A model generated the notes under the pieces. That model did not search any database and was not told the origin of the DNA. It saw only the letters and a list, made by a program, of their open reading frames with translations. Position numbers and translations under genes: made by a program. Source: CAYUYV01 sp964474635 (GTDB lineage Bacteria > Pseudomonadota > Alphaproteobacteria > JAJFIK01). From it: DNA of 64,000 nt. Where the stretch lies: NCBI GenBank assembly GCA_964474635.1, contig CAYYTT010000002.1:1-64000 (forward strand). The letters run 5' to 3'. Shown piece by piece: positions 23,470 through 32,871 of the stretch. The first letter of the stretch is position 1. Each line of letters begins with the position of its first letter.

Positions 23470-25068
23470 ATGCTCGTGATCCTGTCCCATGCCACGCCCA
23501 CAAAATCATCCGCCCCGGTGCAAAAGATGGCGCATCAGCGGTCCGGGTCCCAAGAGGATCCGGATGCGGTAAAGCCTGGGCACTCGCAAGGCAGCACAGA
23601 CTTTGCCGCTCTAACCGCTGATCTCGTGAGCCAAGGCGCAGGCCCGCGGACGCCCCATCCCAACACCGTCGCAGTCCCGTCGGCTCCCCGGGGCGCGCCG
23701 GGTGACGGGCACCCACCAGCCCATGGCGGGTCCGCAGCCGCCCCATCGCCCCGTCTTGTCACGGCGCTGCACATTGAGCCGCAAGGCCCGGTCCTTTCGA
23801 GCCCTCCTCCGGTCAGTGATCCGGATGCGGCAGACACCAATGCAGCAACACCCTCTCTGCACCCCAGCGCTGCGTCGTTTGCGGAGCAAAAACACGCGAC
23901 GACCCCTCGCGCCGTGGTGACAGGATCAAAGGGGATCCCGCCGCAAGGCGGCGAACCGATGATCCCAACGCAGGCCAACCATACGAGCCCTGCGCAAAAG
24001 ACCGTGGGCGCCCAAGTCCCCCAACAGTCAAGCGCGACGCCACTCGAAACGGCAGGCCCCGCTCCCAATAGGGGGCAAAGTGAGACATCCGATCGCCTTG
24101 CATCAGGACACCCAATCGGCGGCGCCGTGGACTCCGCTGAACGAGGCACGGGCAGGGCTGCTTCCGCAGCGCCCCCGCCCACTGTTGTCCAAGGCCGGCA
24201 TGGCGATCAGGCCGGCGCCAAGGATGCAGGTCTCGACGCGCCAGGCAATCCTGACAAATCCGTAGGCGAAGCGGATCTGCACAGTGTTCAGCCGAGTTCG
24301 CGCGGATTGACCGACGAAAGCTATTCCGTCTCCGGAGCGCCCCATCCCGCCGCCGGAGCGCTACATTCCGCCGCCGGAGCGCCCCATCCCGCCGCCGCAG
24401 CGCTAAGGCGTGATGCCAAACCGGCCCAGTCGGAAAGCGCGGCCCAACTGCTCCGCTCCGAGGGCATGCCGTCTGTCCATGGCACCAAGGACGCCGGGCC
24501 CGATGCGACCATGCGTGCCCTTGAACCCCTTGCGCCGCCGGCCCCGAACGCAGCGGGCCCCGGACCGGCGCGGCCCCCTGCAATTGACGCGCCCGTGCCG
24601 GCGCCACCATCACCATCGTCATCACCGCCACCGCCACCAACCGCGCAGCTCGCCGAAGCCTTCCAGGCCAGGTCCATGGCAAGCGGCACTCGCTTTGTCC
24701 TGGAACTGGTCCCCGCAACACTGGGGCGTATTGGTGTTTCTGTCCTCATCAAGGATGGGCAGATGCGTGTGAATATCCGCAGTGAGCGGACGGATGTTCT
24801 AGCGGCCCTGCAAGGGGAGACCCGGGTCCTTGAGCGCCAATTGGAGCCCCACCTGGCCCGTGGCAATCAGGCGCTGCTGGAGTTCGAACTCGACCATCGT
24901 GGTGAAGGCAGTCATAGTCATCAAGAGGCGGACGAAAAGGCTAGGGAGACCCGGCCCGGCCCCGAGGTTCGACAGAACGTCGTCCCCGATGTCCCCTCCG
25001 CCGAGGCGCCCCGCCCCGGTCGGCCCGCCATGGATCGCACCATTTCCACCATTGATGTCACATTGTAA
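23470..25068 (+). CDS. fliK: Flagellar hook-length control protein FliK
   Basis: The ~532-residue protein is secreted by the flagellar export system, measures hook length and triggers the switch to filament export. The long N-terminal part is low-complexity Pro/Ala/Ser/Gly with short repeats (three 21-bp units at 24332-24394 encoding GAPHPAA-type heptapeptides). The C-terminal domain is the conserved Flg_hook fold: RFVLELVPATLGRIGVSVLI, then DVLAALQGETRVLERQLEPH. I took the ATG at 23470 with GGAG just before it; the frame is open further upstream without conservation. flgD follows 11 bases later, the usual partner. Confidence 0.85.
   Translation: MLVILSHATPTKSSAPVQKMAHQRSGSQEDPDAVKPGHSQGSTDFAALTADLVSQGAGPRTPHPNTVAVPSAPRGAPGDGHPPAHGGSAAAPSPRLVTALHIEPQGPVLSSPPPVSDPDAADTNAATPSLHPSAASFAEQKHATTPRAVVTGSKGIPPQGGEPMIPTQANHTSPAQKTVGAQVPQQSSATPLETAGPAPNRGQSETSDRLASGHPIGGAVDSAERGTGRAASAAPPPTVVQGRHGDQAGAKDAGLDAPGNPDKSVGEADLHSVQPSSRGLTDESYSVSGAPHPAAGALHSAAGAPHPAAAALRRDAKPAQSESAAQLLRSEGMPSVHGTKDAGPDATMRALEPLAPPAPNAAGPGPARPPAIDAPVPAPPSPSSSPPPPPTAQLAEAFQARSMASGTRFVLELVPATLGRIGVSVLIKDGQMRVNIRSERTDVLAALQGETRVLERQLEPHLARGNQALLEFELDHRGEGSHSHQEADEKARETRPGPEVRQNVVPDVPSAEAPRPGRPAMDRTISTIDVTL
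24332..24404. repeat. 21-bp in-frame tandem repeat in fliK
   Basis: Three units starting CCGGAGCGCC or CCGGAGCGCT (24332-24352, 24353-24373, 24374-24394) and a partial fourth encode GAPHPAA, GALHSAA, GAPHPAA and AAL. Unit gain or loss would change the length of the FliK ruler region without breaking the frame. Confidence 0.85.
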
Positions 25069-25079
25069 GGAGAGGACCG

Positions 25080-25772
25080 ATGACGGATCCAATTTCAAGT
25101 CTTACTGCCCAGACAACAGCCGGGGCACGGAGCACCGATGGGCGCTCGGGGACGTCTTCCCCTGGCAATCCGCTCCTCGACAATGAGGACTTTTCGACCT
25201 TTCTCGGCCTCCTGACCGCGCAACTCCAATACCAGGACCCCATGGATCCCATGAACACGGATCAATTCGTGACCCAGCTTACCCAGTTCAGTCAGTTGGA
25301 ACAGAGTGTCCGGGGCAACGATACGTTGGATGCCATCCGTGCGGACCTGGCGGGGCGCGGCGTTCAATCGGACGTGTCCCTGATTGGCCGGTCCGTCTTG
25401 ACGGCGAGTAACGAGATCATTCTGGGTAAGGATGGCGCGACCATACGTTTTGAAGACGTCCCGGCGGGCGAGACGGTCGAGGTCCAGATTTCGGACGGGA
25501 ATGGTGAGGCCGTCTCGACGTTTCCCGTCACGGCGACGCAGGGTGAAACTGTGGTGGAATGGTCCGGACGCACTGCTTCCGGTGACCAGATTGCGGAAGG
25601 GACGTATAAGGTGGACCTGCGCCGCAAAGGTGTGGATGGCGCAGGTACCAGCCCTGTTCAGCCGTTGACCTTTGCCGCCGTCACCGAAGTGCGCCTTGTC
25701 GGCGGCACCGCCGAGCTTGTCCTCGACGGCGGCCTTCGCATCCCCGCATCCGAGGTCAGAGCGGTCCGCTAG
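25080..25772 (+). CDS. flgD: Flagellar hook capping protein
   Basis: The 230-residue FlgD caps the growing hook. It has the conserved N-terminal segment FSTFLGLLTAQLQYQDPMDPMNTDQFVTQLTQFSQLEQ, then the Ig-like/tudor region with VEVQISDGNGEAV and a VVEWSGRTASGDQIAEGTYK motif. AAGGAGAGG precedes the ATG. It is coupled to fliK upstream. Its last 17 bases overlap the end of the convergent FliL-like gene. Confidence 0.95.
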   Translation: MTDPISSLTAQTTAGARSTDGRSGTSSPGNPLLDNEDFSTFLGLLTAQLQYQDPMDPMNTDQFVTQLTQFSQLEQSVRGNDTLDAIRADLAGRGVQSDVSLIGRSVLTASNEIILGKDGATIRFEDVPAGETVEVQISDGNGEAVSTFPVTATQGETVVEWSGRTASGDQIAEGTYKVDLRRKGVDGAGTSPVQPLTFAAVTEVRLVGGTAELVLDGGLRIPASEVRAVR

Positions 25773-26226
25773 AGGGTTCCTGGAGCAAAAGCCGGTCAAA
25801 AAGGACGGCCGTGATCGGGACAGTGTCTTGATACACCGTTTCCAGGTGACGTTTGAGATCGTCCCCCAGATCTTTCGGCGAAACGCTTCCCTTTGCGAAC
25901 CTGCCTTTCGCTGAAAGATCGAATAACCCTTCCAGAAGGGCATGCCGCAGCACAGGACGGGACAGGGCGAGGGTCCGGTTGCCCTTACTCTCCGGCGGCA
26001 CAGCAAGATTGATTTCCGCAAGGAGCAAGGCGTCGAACCCACCGCCCGGACCCGCCACAGGCACCACGAATTGACCGGCGGGCACGATGATACTGCGCGA
26101 CAGGGCCGGGGCAAGGTCTGTTTCCACAGCGTTGGCCGGCGCCAAGTGTCGGCCTGTCATGAAACCATAAGCGGCACCAGTCAAGCCTAGTACCAAGCAG
26201 AGAGCCACAATATGGAAAAGACGCAT
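25756..26226 (-). CDS. FliL-like membrane-anchored flagellar protein
   Basis: The ~156-residue protein has one N-terminal membrane segment (HIVALCLVLGLTGAAYGF) and a periplasmic domain whose pattern resembles FliL: VVPVAGPGGGFDALLLAEINL, then VLRHALLEGLF and late ITAVLFDRLLLQE. It is shorter and more divergent than the fliL next to fliM. Its location behind flgF-flgG-flgA-flgH agrees with the extra fliL-like gene commonly seen downstream of flgH in alphaproteobacteria. I chose the ATG at 26226 because the longer frame adds an unlikely leader. It overlaps flgD tail-to-tail by 17 bases. Confidence 0.65.
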   Translation of the reverse strand: MRLFHIVALCLVLGLTGAAYGFMTGRHLAPANAVETDLAPALSRSIIVPAGQFVVPVAGPGGGFDALLLAEINLAVPPESKGNRTLALSRPVLRHALLEGLFDLSAKGRFAKGSVSPKDLGDDLKRHLETVYQDTVPITAVLFDRLLLQEPSSGPL

Positions 26227-26270
26227 TCCGGATAATCTCCAGCATGAAGGAAAGGGAGGGGTGGCACCCC

Positions 26271-27020
26271 TCAAAAGGGCATGATGATGTCGTAGACCTG
26301 CTGGCCGATCCGCGGCTGTGCCACATTGGAAATCTGACCCCGGCCACCATAGGCGACCCGCGCCTCGGCGATCTGGTCGTACTGGATCGTGTTGTTCTGG
26401 GCGATGTCCTCGCGGCGGATGACCCCGGCAATCCGCAACTCTCGCAGTTCAAAATTGACGCGAACCTCCTGGCGGCCCGCGATGACCAGATTGCCGTTGG
26501 GCAATTGCTGGGTCACAACGGCCGCGACGCGCAAGGAAATGGACTCGTTCCGGTCGATGGTTCCGCTGCCGTCGCTCCGGCTGGCCGAGCCAATATCAAC
26601 AGCCGTGTCCGGATCAAAACTCTCCGGCAAGGCCTTGGACAGGCTCGACTGCAAGCCGAAAAGGTCGCCCACATCCAATTCCTCGCGGCCATCGCGCGCC
26701 CTGGATGTGGAATTGCGCAAGGTTGCCTCGTCATCGATTTCGATCAGGACCGTCAGCAGGTCCCCAACCTGGCGGGCTCGCTGATCCTGAAAGAAACTCG
26801 TACGTCCGGCCGTCCAGATGGCGCCGCGTGTCCGGACGGAATGGATGGGGGCCGGCATGGGCATGGACACGATCCGGGCTTCCTCCTGTTGGGCCGGGTC
26901 GCCAATGGCCGAAATGTCGGGCGGTCGGCCGAGGCTGTTCAACTGGCCCGCACAGCCCGCCGCGAGCGTGCCTAGGCAGATGACCGCCACGCAACGATGA
27001 AACGAACCTACAACGCTCAC
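26271..27020 (-). CDS. flgH: Flagellar L-ring protein
   Basis: The 249-residue outer-membrane lipoprotein forms the L ring around the rod. A signal peptide with lipobox LAAGC (Cys about residue 23) is followed by SLFQDQRA-like GRTSFFQDQRARQVGDLLTVLIEI. Later motifs are LQSSLSKALPESFD, NESISLRVAAVVTQQLPNGNLVI and GRQEVRVNFELRELRIAGVIR, and the C-terminus is the typical VYDIIMPF. The GTG start overlaps the flgA stop (GTGA). Confidence 0.96.
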   Translation of the reverse strand: MSVVGSFHRCVAVICLGTLAAGCAGQLNSLGRPPDISAIGDPAQQEEARIVSMPMPAPIHSVRTRGAIWTAGRTSFFQDQRARQVGDLLTVLIEIDDEATLRNSTSRARDGREELDVGDLFGLQSSLSKALPESFDPDTAVDIGSASRSDGSGTIDRNESISLRVAAVVTQQLPNGNLVIAGRQEVRVNFELRELRIAGVIRREDIAQNNTIQYDQIAEARVAYGGRGQISNVAQPRIGQQVYDIIMPF

Positions 27021-27754
27021 GGATGGCCTCCATTGCCGATCAGGGAAACCGTGTCCGGGCCCGTGACGACGGCCTGCACCACGCGGCCACTCTCAAGATT
27101 AGCCACGCGGACGACTTCCCGTCGCCCGCCGTCCTCAAGCGCCTTGCCTTGAATTTCGATCCGAAGGCCGCCTTTTGCAAAGATCATGCGCACAAGCCTG
27201 TTGCGCGCCACAAGACGCGGCGGCCGGAGCATCCGCGCCTGCAACGGCCGCCCGGGCATGAGCACCCGCCGAGCCTCATGGCCAAGGGCGTCATCTTCGC
27301 TTGTGAGGGATTGGGGTGGGAGGTCGGCCAGATTGAGGCGTACCATCTCAATATCGGCCGCTGCGATCATTTCCCCTGGCTCGATGCGTCGTACCGGGAC
27401 GGGTACAAGAATCTGGCGCACCGCCCGGCCGAGCACCGCATGTCGCCTCACAATGCCTTGAGCATCCCGGTAAAGAGCATTCACACGAAAACGACCTGTA
27501 CGCCGTTCGAAGCGGACACGGCCAATTTCATCGATTTTCCTCGGCGGCAGGGAAAAAAACTCCACCGAGAGATGGCCGGCGCTCTCGTCATGAGGTCCTT
27601 CAGAGGCCAAAATGGCCTGGCGCACCAGGGCCTCAAGTGACGCGTGTGTCCCGTCATCGGCTCTGGCGGCCGGTGTAACGGCCATGACTGCGGCAATCAC
27701 GATACACAGGCGATATACCGTCCGCTTCATGATAGATCTGATTTCAAAGGGCAT
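27017..27754 (-). CDS. flgA: Flagellar P-ring assembly chaperone FlgA
   Basis: The 245-residue periplasmic protein is needed for P-ring polymerisation. It has a signal segment (YRLCIVIAAVMAVTPAARA) and a SAF-domain C-terminal half: RIEPGEMIAAADIEMVRLN, HEARRVLMPGRPLQARMLRP, VRMIFAKGGLRIEIQGKALEDG and VRVANLESGRVVQAVV. The start at 27754 leaves four bases to flgG; an ATG at 27730 directly before the signal peptide is an equally good candidate. It is part of a flgF-flgG-flgA-flgH operon. Confidence 0.92.
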   Translation of the reverse strand: MPFEIRSIMKRTVYRLCIVIAAVMAVTPAARADDGTHASLEALVRQAILASEGPHDESAGHLSVEFFSLPPRKIDEIGRVRFERRTGRFRVNALYRDAQGIVRRHAVLGRAVRQILVPVPVRRIEPGEMIAAADIEMVRLNLADLPPQSLTSEDDALGHEARRVLMPGRPLQARMLRPPRLVARNRLVRMIFAKGGLRIEIQGKALEDGGRREVVRVANLESGRVVQAVVTGPDTVSLIGNGGHP

Positions 27755-27758
27755 GGGC

Positions 27759-28544
27759 TCAGCGCAGATTGGAGACCGTTGCGGACATCTGATCGCCCGT
27801 CTCGATGACTTTCGCGTTCATTTCATAGGCGCGCTGGACGGTGATCAAATCGGTGATTTCCTCGACGATGTTCACATTGGCTGCCTCCACATATCCCTGA
27901 CGGACGGATCCGAAACCGTCCTGGCCCGGCGTTCCTGGAATGGGTTCACCCGAGCCCTGTGTCGCGCGGTAGAGATTGTCACCCATGGCCTCAAGGCCGG
28001 CTTCATTGATGAACCGTATGGTTTGAATTTCGCCGATCAGACGTTGTTCCGTCTCACCACTGACCACCGCGAACACTTCACCGGACCGGTTGATGACCAC
28101 GTCAGTCGCGGCGTCCGGAATGACGATTCCCGGCTCGACCTGATAGCCGTCCACAGTGACGATCAACCCTTCCGGCGAACGTTGAAACGTTCCAGCCCGG
28201 GAGTAGGCCGTCTCACCGCTCGGCAATTCAATGGCGAAGAAACCGGGGCCGTCCATGGCAAGATCAAGCGGATTGCCGGTGGATGTGAGCGCGCCTTGCG
28301 TTTCAATTCGGGCCACGGCCGATGGTTTCACGCCAAGGCCAATCTCGACGCCCACCGGTACGATCGTACCGGCATCGGATGAAAATGTTCCCTGGCGCCG
28401 CTCCGACTGGTACATGAGGTCGGTGAATTCCGCACGGGCTCTTTTGAAGGCGGTCGTATTGGCATTGGCAATGTTGTTGGCGATAACCTCGATGCTCATC
28501 TGCTGCGCCATCATGCCGGTTGCCGCCGTTTTCAAGACTTGCAT
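27759..28544 (-). CDS. flgG: Flagellar distal rod protein
   Basis: The 261-residue distal rod protein opens MQVLKTAATGMMAQQMSIEVIANNIANANTTAFKRARAEF, the rod/hook N-terminal motif. It contains ALDLAM-like NPLDLAMDGPGFFAIELPSGE and ends with VNIVEEITDLITVQRAYEMNAKVIETGDQM. Length is standard for FlgG. It lies 46 bases after flgF and four bases before flgA. Confidence 0.97.
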   Translation of the reverse strand: MQVLKTAATGMMAQQMSIEVIANNIANANTTAFKRARAEFTDLMYQSERRQGTFSSDAGTIVPVGVEIGLGVKPSAVARIETQGALTSTGNPLDLAMDGPGFFAIELPSGETAYSRAGTFQRSPEGLIVTVDGYQVEPGIVIPDAATDVVINRSGEVFAVVSGETEQRLIGEIQTIRFINEAGLEAMGDNLYRATQGSGEPIPGTPGQDGFGSVRQGYVEAANVNIVEEITDLITVQRAYEMNAKVIETGDQMSATVSNLR

Positions 28545-28590
28545 GGAACCTTATCCTCTTTGTGGAAACGCTAGCAATCAATCGGTCAGA

Positions 28591-29322
28591 TCAGCTGCTG
28601 GGCCGGCCAAGGCGGCTGATGCTGTCCTTTTTCAATTCATGGCCGTCCGTTGCGGTCCGGCTCGAGTTCTCATAGGCGCGTGCCAGCTCGATCATCCGTG
28701 TCATTTCCAGGATGGGACGCACATTGGACCCCTCCAACGCACCTTGAACAATTGAGGTTTCAAAGGCGGGCAGGGGGGCGACATTGCCCGGTGCCTTGTA
28801 CAGACTGTTGGCCTCGCGCTCGAGCATGCTGACATTATCGAACTCATAAAGGCCGATCCGGCCAATAAGCTGTCCGTCCGCTGTCAAAGTTCCGTCTCGA
28901 CCGATATCGATGCGTTCGGTCTCCGGCGGAAGCGGAATGGCGGCGCCTCCGTCGTCAAGAATGACACCGCCATGAACATTGATTAAAAAGCCATCCGTTG
29001 AAAGAGTGAGACGACCATCCCGGGAGTAACGCACGCTGCCGTCCTCCGCCTCTACCTGGAACCAGCCGGGCCCGCGCAGGGCAATATCGAGCGGGCGCCC
29101 GGTCTGGCTCATGGTGCCGGCCGTGACATCCGTATACGTGGCGCGATCAATCACGAAGGAGACCGGGTTGTCGCGGTTCGCCCGGCTCAAGGCGGTGTCG
29201 AACAAGGAGCGTTCCGCCCGAAAGGCCGTGGTGTTCATGTTGGCGAGGTTGTGGGCGATGACCTGCAACTCCCGCCGCAAGGCCACCTGTCCGGACAAGC
29301 TGACATAGAGCGACGTATCCAC
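28591..29322 (-). CDS. flgF: Flagellar proximal rod protein
   Basis: The 243-residue proximal rod protein starts MDTSLYVSLSGQVALRRELQVIAHNLANMNTTAFRAERSLF. It contains RPLDIALRGPGWFQVEAEDG and ends with the rod C-terminal motif (RPILEMTRMIELARAYENSSR). It is the first gene of the flgFGAH unit, with a 121-base divergent spacer to the MotC-like gene that should carry promoters for both. Confidence 0.96.
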   Translation of the reverse strand: MDTSLYVSLSGQVALRRELQVIAHNLANMNTTAFRAERSLFDTALSRANRDNPVSFVIDRATYTDVTAGTMSQTGRPLDIALRGPGWFQVEAEDGSVRYSRDGRLTLSTDGFLINVHGGVILDDGGAAIPLPPETERIDIGRDGTLTADGQLIGRIGLYEFDNVSMLEREANSLYKAPGNVAPLPAFETSIVQGALEGSNVRPILEMTRMIELARAYENSSRTATDGHELKKDSISRLGRPSS

Positions 29323-29443
29323 GGTTTTCGACTCCCCTCCAGGCTTGACATTGTCTGATTTGAACTCGGCCTTAAACTAGGCGAGCTAGATTAAACCCGC
29401 GTTTCTATTCACGGGCGCAAATAAAAACGAGTTTTTCGGAAAA

Positions 29444-31000
29444 GTGGGGGCAACTTTGCTTCGAATTGTTCTTTTCGCGGTCTGTCTGGTCGGTACCAGT
29501 GCAGTGGGCGCGCCGCAGGCTGGCATGGCGGCCGATCTTCCCTGTCCGGACATGGTGGGTCTCCTGGCGTCCGGATCGCCGGACGGCAACGCGCGGCAGG
29601 CGCCCTTTACGCAAACGCTAAAGGCTCTTGTTGGATCATCAGCACACCGCTTTGTAGATCATGAGCCTGACCCCGCGGTACAGGGTGACCGCGCTGTCCT
29701 GAAGGCCGCGGCCCATTATGCTGCCCACGGGCTTTTTCAAGAAGTCCACGGGCTAAGACGCGGGATCGAGCCGGCTTGTGCAAATGCCAACTGGTTGCTG
29801 GGGGCTTCCCTCATTGCGGCCGGCGCGCCGGCGGCCCAACGAGACCTTGAAATGCGGGCGGAGGCGGGGGATGGGGCCGCCGCCCTGTGGTTGATTTTGG
29901 GCATGTCGATCCGGACCAAGAGTGCTCTTGGACCCTCTGGATTTCAGGCCGCGGCCCCGCATCTGGCGGATCTTCCGGTCACCTTGCGCGATGCGGGGCG
30001 CCTCCATCTTGCCTTCGCGGCCGCACAGGAGGGCGAAACGCAATTTGCAAAACGGCTTGTGGAGCAGTCGCCCTCACCGTCCGCGCGGGCCATCGCTTTG
30101 ACCGGGGCCTTTGCGCTGAACAGTCTCCAGTCTCTTGTCGCTGGGATGCTTGCGGAGCATGCCGGCGCGTTCGATGCGGCCAAGGGCCATTATGACGCCG
30201 CCATCGCATCCGGCGGACGGCCCGGCGCGGAAGCGGCCTTGCGCTGTGCCAATCTGCTTTGGCAGGAAACACCGGAACTCTTGCCACAAACCATCCAGCG
30301 CCTGGAGGACCTGCGCTGGGCCTGGCGCGGCGATGAGGTGGAAGCGCGCACGCTGCTGACCTTGATCCGCGCCTATTCCCTGCGGGGGAACGACACCATC
30401 GCTTTGGATCTGGCGGTGACCTTTGCCGCCCGGTTTCCCGAACGCGCCGATCGGGCACGGACAATCATTGATGCCATTGTGGAAACCAAATTCGTAAAGG
30501 CGCCGGAGACAGAGCAGGACACTCTGATGCGGTTTGAAGGGCTTGCCCGTCTCATGCGCCGGGGGGCGTCCGAGACGTCAGGCTCCGGGTCGGTCAGGCA
30601 GGCTTTGCAGATACTGTCCGAAACATATCATCTGCCAACGGATCTGGTGACTTATGGGGCCGCGGTCGCACCGGTTCGTTTAGCATTGCGGGGGTTAAAG
30701 GGCACGAGCACCGCCCAAAGCCCATCCCTCGAAACCCAAGAGTACGAGCCCCTCACGGGGCATACCGAGAAGCCAGGTGCGGTCGTTGATGCAACCGATC
30801 TGCCGCAACGGGACAAAATGCTCCTCTCACTGCTCAATATTCCCGATGCTCCGGACGTCCCCGCGGCGGATGAAGAAAGGGGTTTGAGCGCCATCGATAG
30901 GGCTTTGCAGTACAGCCGGAACCTTGAAACCCTGGTCCGTGTCCATCTCTCGGGCCGTCTGAACGCGAGCACCACCCCAGAAGGAGGAGAAGGTCCATGA
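29444..31000 (+). CDS. Exported TPR-like protein upstream of motA (MotC-like candidate)
   Basis: The ~518-residue protein has a signal peptide (LRIVLFAVCLVGTSAVGAPQAGMAA). Alanine-rich helical repeats of TPR/SEL1 character then run through most of the chain (NANWLLGASLIAAGAPAAQ, DAAKGHYDAAIASGGRPGAE, ALRCANLLWQE), and the C-terminal ~100 residues look disordered. It overlaps motA by four bases (ATGA), so it is translated with the stator. Rhizobial motor operons contain periplasmic MotC, which binds MotB. This protein's size, export signal and position make it a plausible functional counterpart, but I see no clear sequence signature. The GTG at 29444 is the likely start; a TTG twelve bases later is possible. 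Confidence 0.7.
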   Translation: MGATLLRIVLFAVCLVGTSAVGAPQAGMAADLPCPDMVGLLASGSPDGNARQAPFTQTLKALVGSSAHRFVDHEPDPAVQGDRAVLKAAAHYAAHGLFQEVHGLRRGIEPACANANWLLGASLIAAGAPAAQRDLEMRAEAGDGAAALWLILGMSIRTKSALGPSGFQAAAPHLADLPVTLRDAGRLHLAFAAAQEGETQFAKRLVEQSPSPSARAIALTGAFALNSLQSLVAGMLAEHAGAFDAAKGHYDAAIASGGRPGAEAALRCANLLWQETPELLPQTIQRLEDLRWAWRGDEVEARTLLTLIRAYSLRGNDTIALDLAVTFAARFPERADRARTIIDAIVETKFVKAPETEQDTLMRFEGLARLMRRGASETSGSGSVRQALQILSETYHLPTDLVTYGAAVAPVRLALRGLKGTSTAQSPSLETQEYEPLTGHTEKPGAVVDATDLPQRDKMLLSLLNIPDAPDVPAADEERGLSAIDRALQYSRNLETLVRVHLSGRLNASTTPEGGEGP

Positions 31001-31881
31001 GACCGGTTTTGGGCATGACCATCGTCATTGCAAGTATCTTGGGGGGATATGCGGCCCTGGGAGGAAATCTTGGCGTGTTGTGGAACCCTTTCGAAATCCT
31101 GATCATTTGTGGGTCGGCATTCGGGGCCTTTGTCATCGCCAACCCTGCAAAACTCTTAACGGATACGGCCTCCGGCCTCGATCAGTTGCGCCGGGGTCGG
31201 CGGTTCAAGAAGCAGGACTATCTCGATCTTTTGTCCCTCCTGTTTGCGATCGTCAAGCAGGCCAGAACCCGCGGCCTTATGCAGCTTGAAAAGGATATCG
31301 AAAATCCATCCGAAAGTGCCTTGTTTGCCCAATATCCAAGCGTCATGGCGCACAAAAAGGGTCTTACGTTTCTAACCGACTATCTTCGCTTGATGTCTCT
31401 TGGTACGGAGAAAAGCTTTGAAATCGAAACCCTCATGGATGAGGAAATCGAAGTCATTGCGCGGGAGCGCACCAAAGCACCAAAGGCATTGAAGGCCCTG
31501 GGCGAAAGTTTACCCGCCCTTGGAATTGTCGCCGCCGTCCTCGGTGTCATCAAGGCCATGTCCGCTCTCAATCAGCCGCCGGATATTCTTGGCGCGCTGA
31601 TCGCGGGGGCATTGGTGGGAACCTTCCTGGGTGTCCTGCTGTCCTACGGGCTGGTCAGCCCCCTCGCCATGGCTATTCGGGCCGATCGGGAGGACGAGTT
31701 GATGTATTTCCAGTGTATTCGCTCCGGCCTCGGCGCATATTTGCGCGGCGATCCGCCCCAAATCTGCGTGGAGTTTGCCCGGAAAGTCTTGCCCGAAAGC
31801 GCGCAGCCCCAATTCGATGAGGTCGAGGCAGCGATCAAGACAACCACACTTGCCAATCAGAGCGCCGCCACGGCCGCCTGA
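30997..31881 (+). CDS. motA: Flagellar motor stator protein MotA
   Basis: The 294-residue four-helix inner-membrane stator subunit forms a proton channel with MotB. It starts MRPVLGMTIVIASILGGYAALGG, and has the cytoplasmic loop (FKKQDYLDLLSLLFAIVKQARTRG, RTKAPKALKALGESLPALGIVAAVLGVIKAM) with the channel proline in LPALGIV. The second pair of helices contains GALIAGALVGTFLGVLLSYGLVSPLA. Start and stop overlap tightly with the upstream gene; motB is 29 bases downstream. Confidence 0.96.
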   Translation: MRPVLGMTIVIASILGGYAALGGNLGVLWNPFEILIICGSAFGAFVIANPAKLLTDTASGLDQLRRGRRFKKQDYLDLLSLLFAIVKQARTRGLMQLEKDIENPSESALFAQYPSVMAHKKGLTFLTDYLRLMSLGTEKSFEIETLMDEEIEVIARERTKAPKALKALGESLPALGIVAAVLGVIKAMSALNQPPDILGALIAGALVGTFLGVLLSYGLVSPLAMAIRADREDELMYFQCIRSGLGAYLRGDPPQICVEFARKVLPESAQPQFDEVEAAIKTTTLANQSAATAA

Positions 31882-31910
31882 CGGACCAAATCAGGAAGAG
31901 AGCCTTAACC

Positions 31911-32774
31911 ATGACCAAACCAGATCGGCCCGTTTTGGTCCGCCGCCGGAAAGTCCTGCTCGACACCCAGGACGAGGATGGTGGTGGAAGTTGGAAAATC
32001 GCCTATGCGGATTTTACCACCGCAATGATGGCACTCTTTATCGTGCTATGGCTCACATCCATCACGTCCGAAGAGCAACGCGATAAGCTGGCTGAGTTTT
32101 TCAATCCCATATCGGTCTCCCGATCCCATTCGGGCAGCGATGCGGTGCTCAACGGCCGAACAATCGATACGGAGGGTGCGCTCGATAAGGCTGCGCAAGA
32201 GACCAAGGCGTCAGCGCAGCAAAATGGGGGTGCTCCTGATGCCGATCGGCAACCCGGATGGTTGCCCGGTGATGCGCCGGGCGCTTCGCAACTGGCCGAA
32301 CGCCTGGCCCAGGCGCTCCGGCAGAACGCCTCCCTAGCGGGCCTCGCGGACCAAGTGCGCATGGCCGTGGACGGGGACCGTCTGTCTGTCAGCATTCTTG
32401 ATTCGCCCTCCGTGTCCATGTTCCAGGTGGGCAGTGCGGACCTGGCGCCGGAGGCTGAAACTCTCATCGGGACCATTGCCGAAACCCTTATGGCCGGATC
32501 CGGAATGATCCGGATCGAGGGGCATACGGATGGGCGGACCTTCCCGCGCGGAGCCCGGTATTCCAATTGGGAATTGTCCGGTGACCGGGCGAACACGGCA
32601 CGCCGTGCCCTCGAACGGGCTGGTTTCCCCGCCGAGCGCATTGACCGGGTCGAGGGGTATGCGGACCGAATGCTGCTAAACCCTGAGGATCCGCTGCAGG
32701 ATCAAAATCGGCGGGTCGTCATTCATCTTTATGGGCCTAAGGGCGCGGCACGTCCTTCCCTGTTGCCGGATTAA
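31911..32774 (+). CDS. motB: Flagellar motor stator protein MotB
   Basis: The 287-residue stator subunit has the N-terminal cytoplasmic segment, a single membrane helix (YADFTTAMMALFIVLWLTSI) with the proton-binding Asp34, the plug region, and a C-terminal OmpA-type peptidoglycan-binding domain (RIEGHTDGRTFPRGARYSNW, LSGDRANTARRALE). The Asp-bearing YADF motif is intact, which predicts a proton-driven motor. It follows motA in the same operon and precedes flgE by 97 bases. Confidence 0.96.
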   Translation: MTKPDRPVLVRRRKVLLDTQDEDGGGSWKIAYADFTTAMMALFIVLWLTSITSEEQRDKLAEFFNPISVSRSHSGSDAVLNGRTIDTEGALDKAAQETKASAQQNGGAPDADRQPGWLPGDAPGASQLAERLAQALRQNASLAGLADQVRMAVDGDRLSVSILDSPSVSMFQVGSADLAPEAETLIGTIAETLMAGSGMIRIEGHTDGRTFPRGARYSNWELSGDRANTARRALERAGFPAERIDRVEGYADRMLLNPEDPLQDQNRRVVIHLYGPKGAARPSLLPD

Positions 32775-32871
32775 AAATGATCCGGGATTGATGAAAATGC
32801 CAGATTTTCCCTGGCTTTAAACCCGTTCGCTTAAGCTGATCGGGTTGCCAATCCTTGAGCGGGAGGACCAA

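Noticed and set aside
23281..23470. Sigma-54 promoters before fliK, flgE, flagellin and fliF
   Set aside because: I looked for GG-N10-GC with TGGCAC/TTGC context and found no match convincing enough to report, though FlbD implies such sites.
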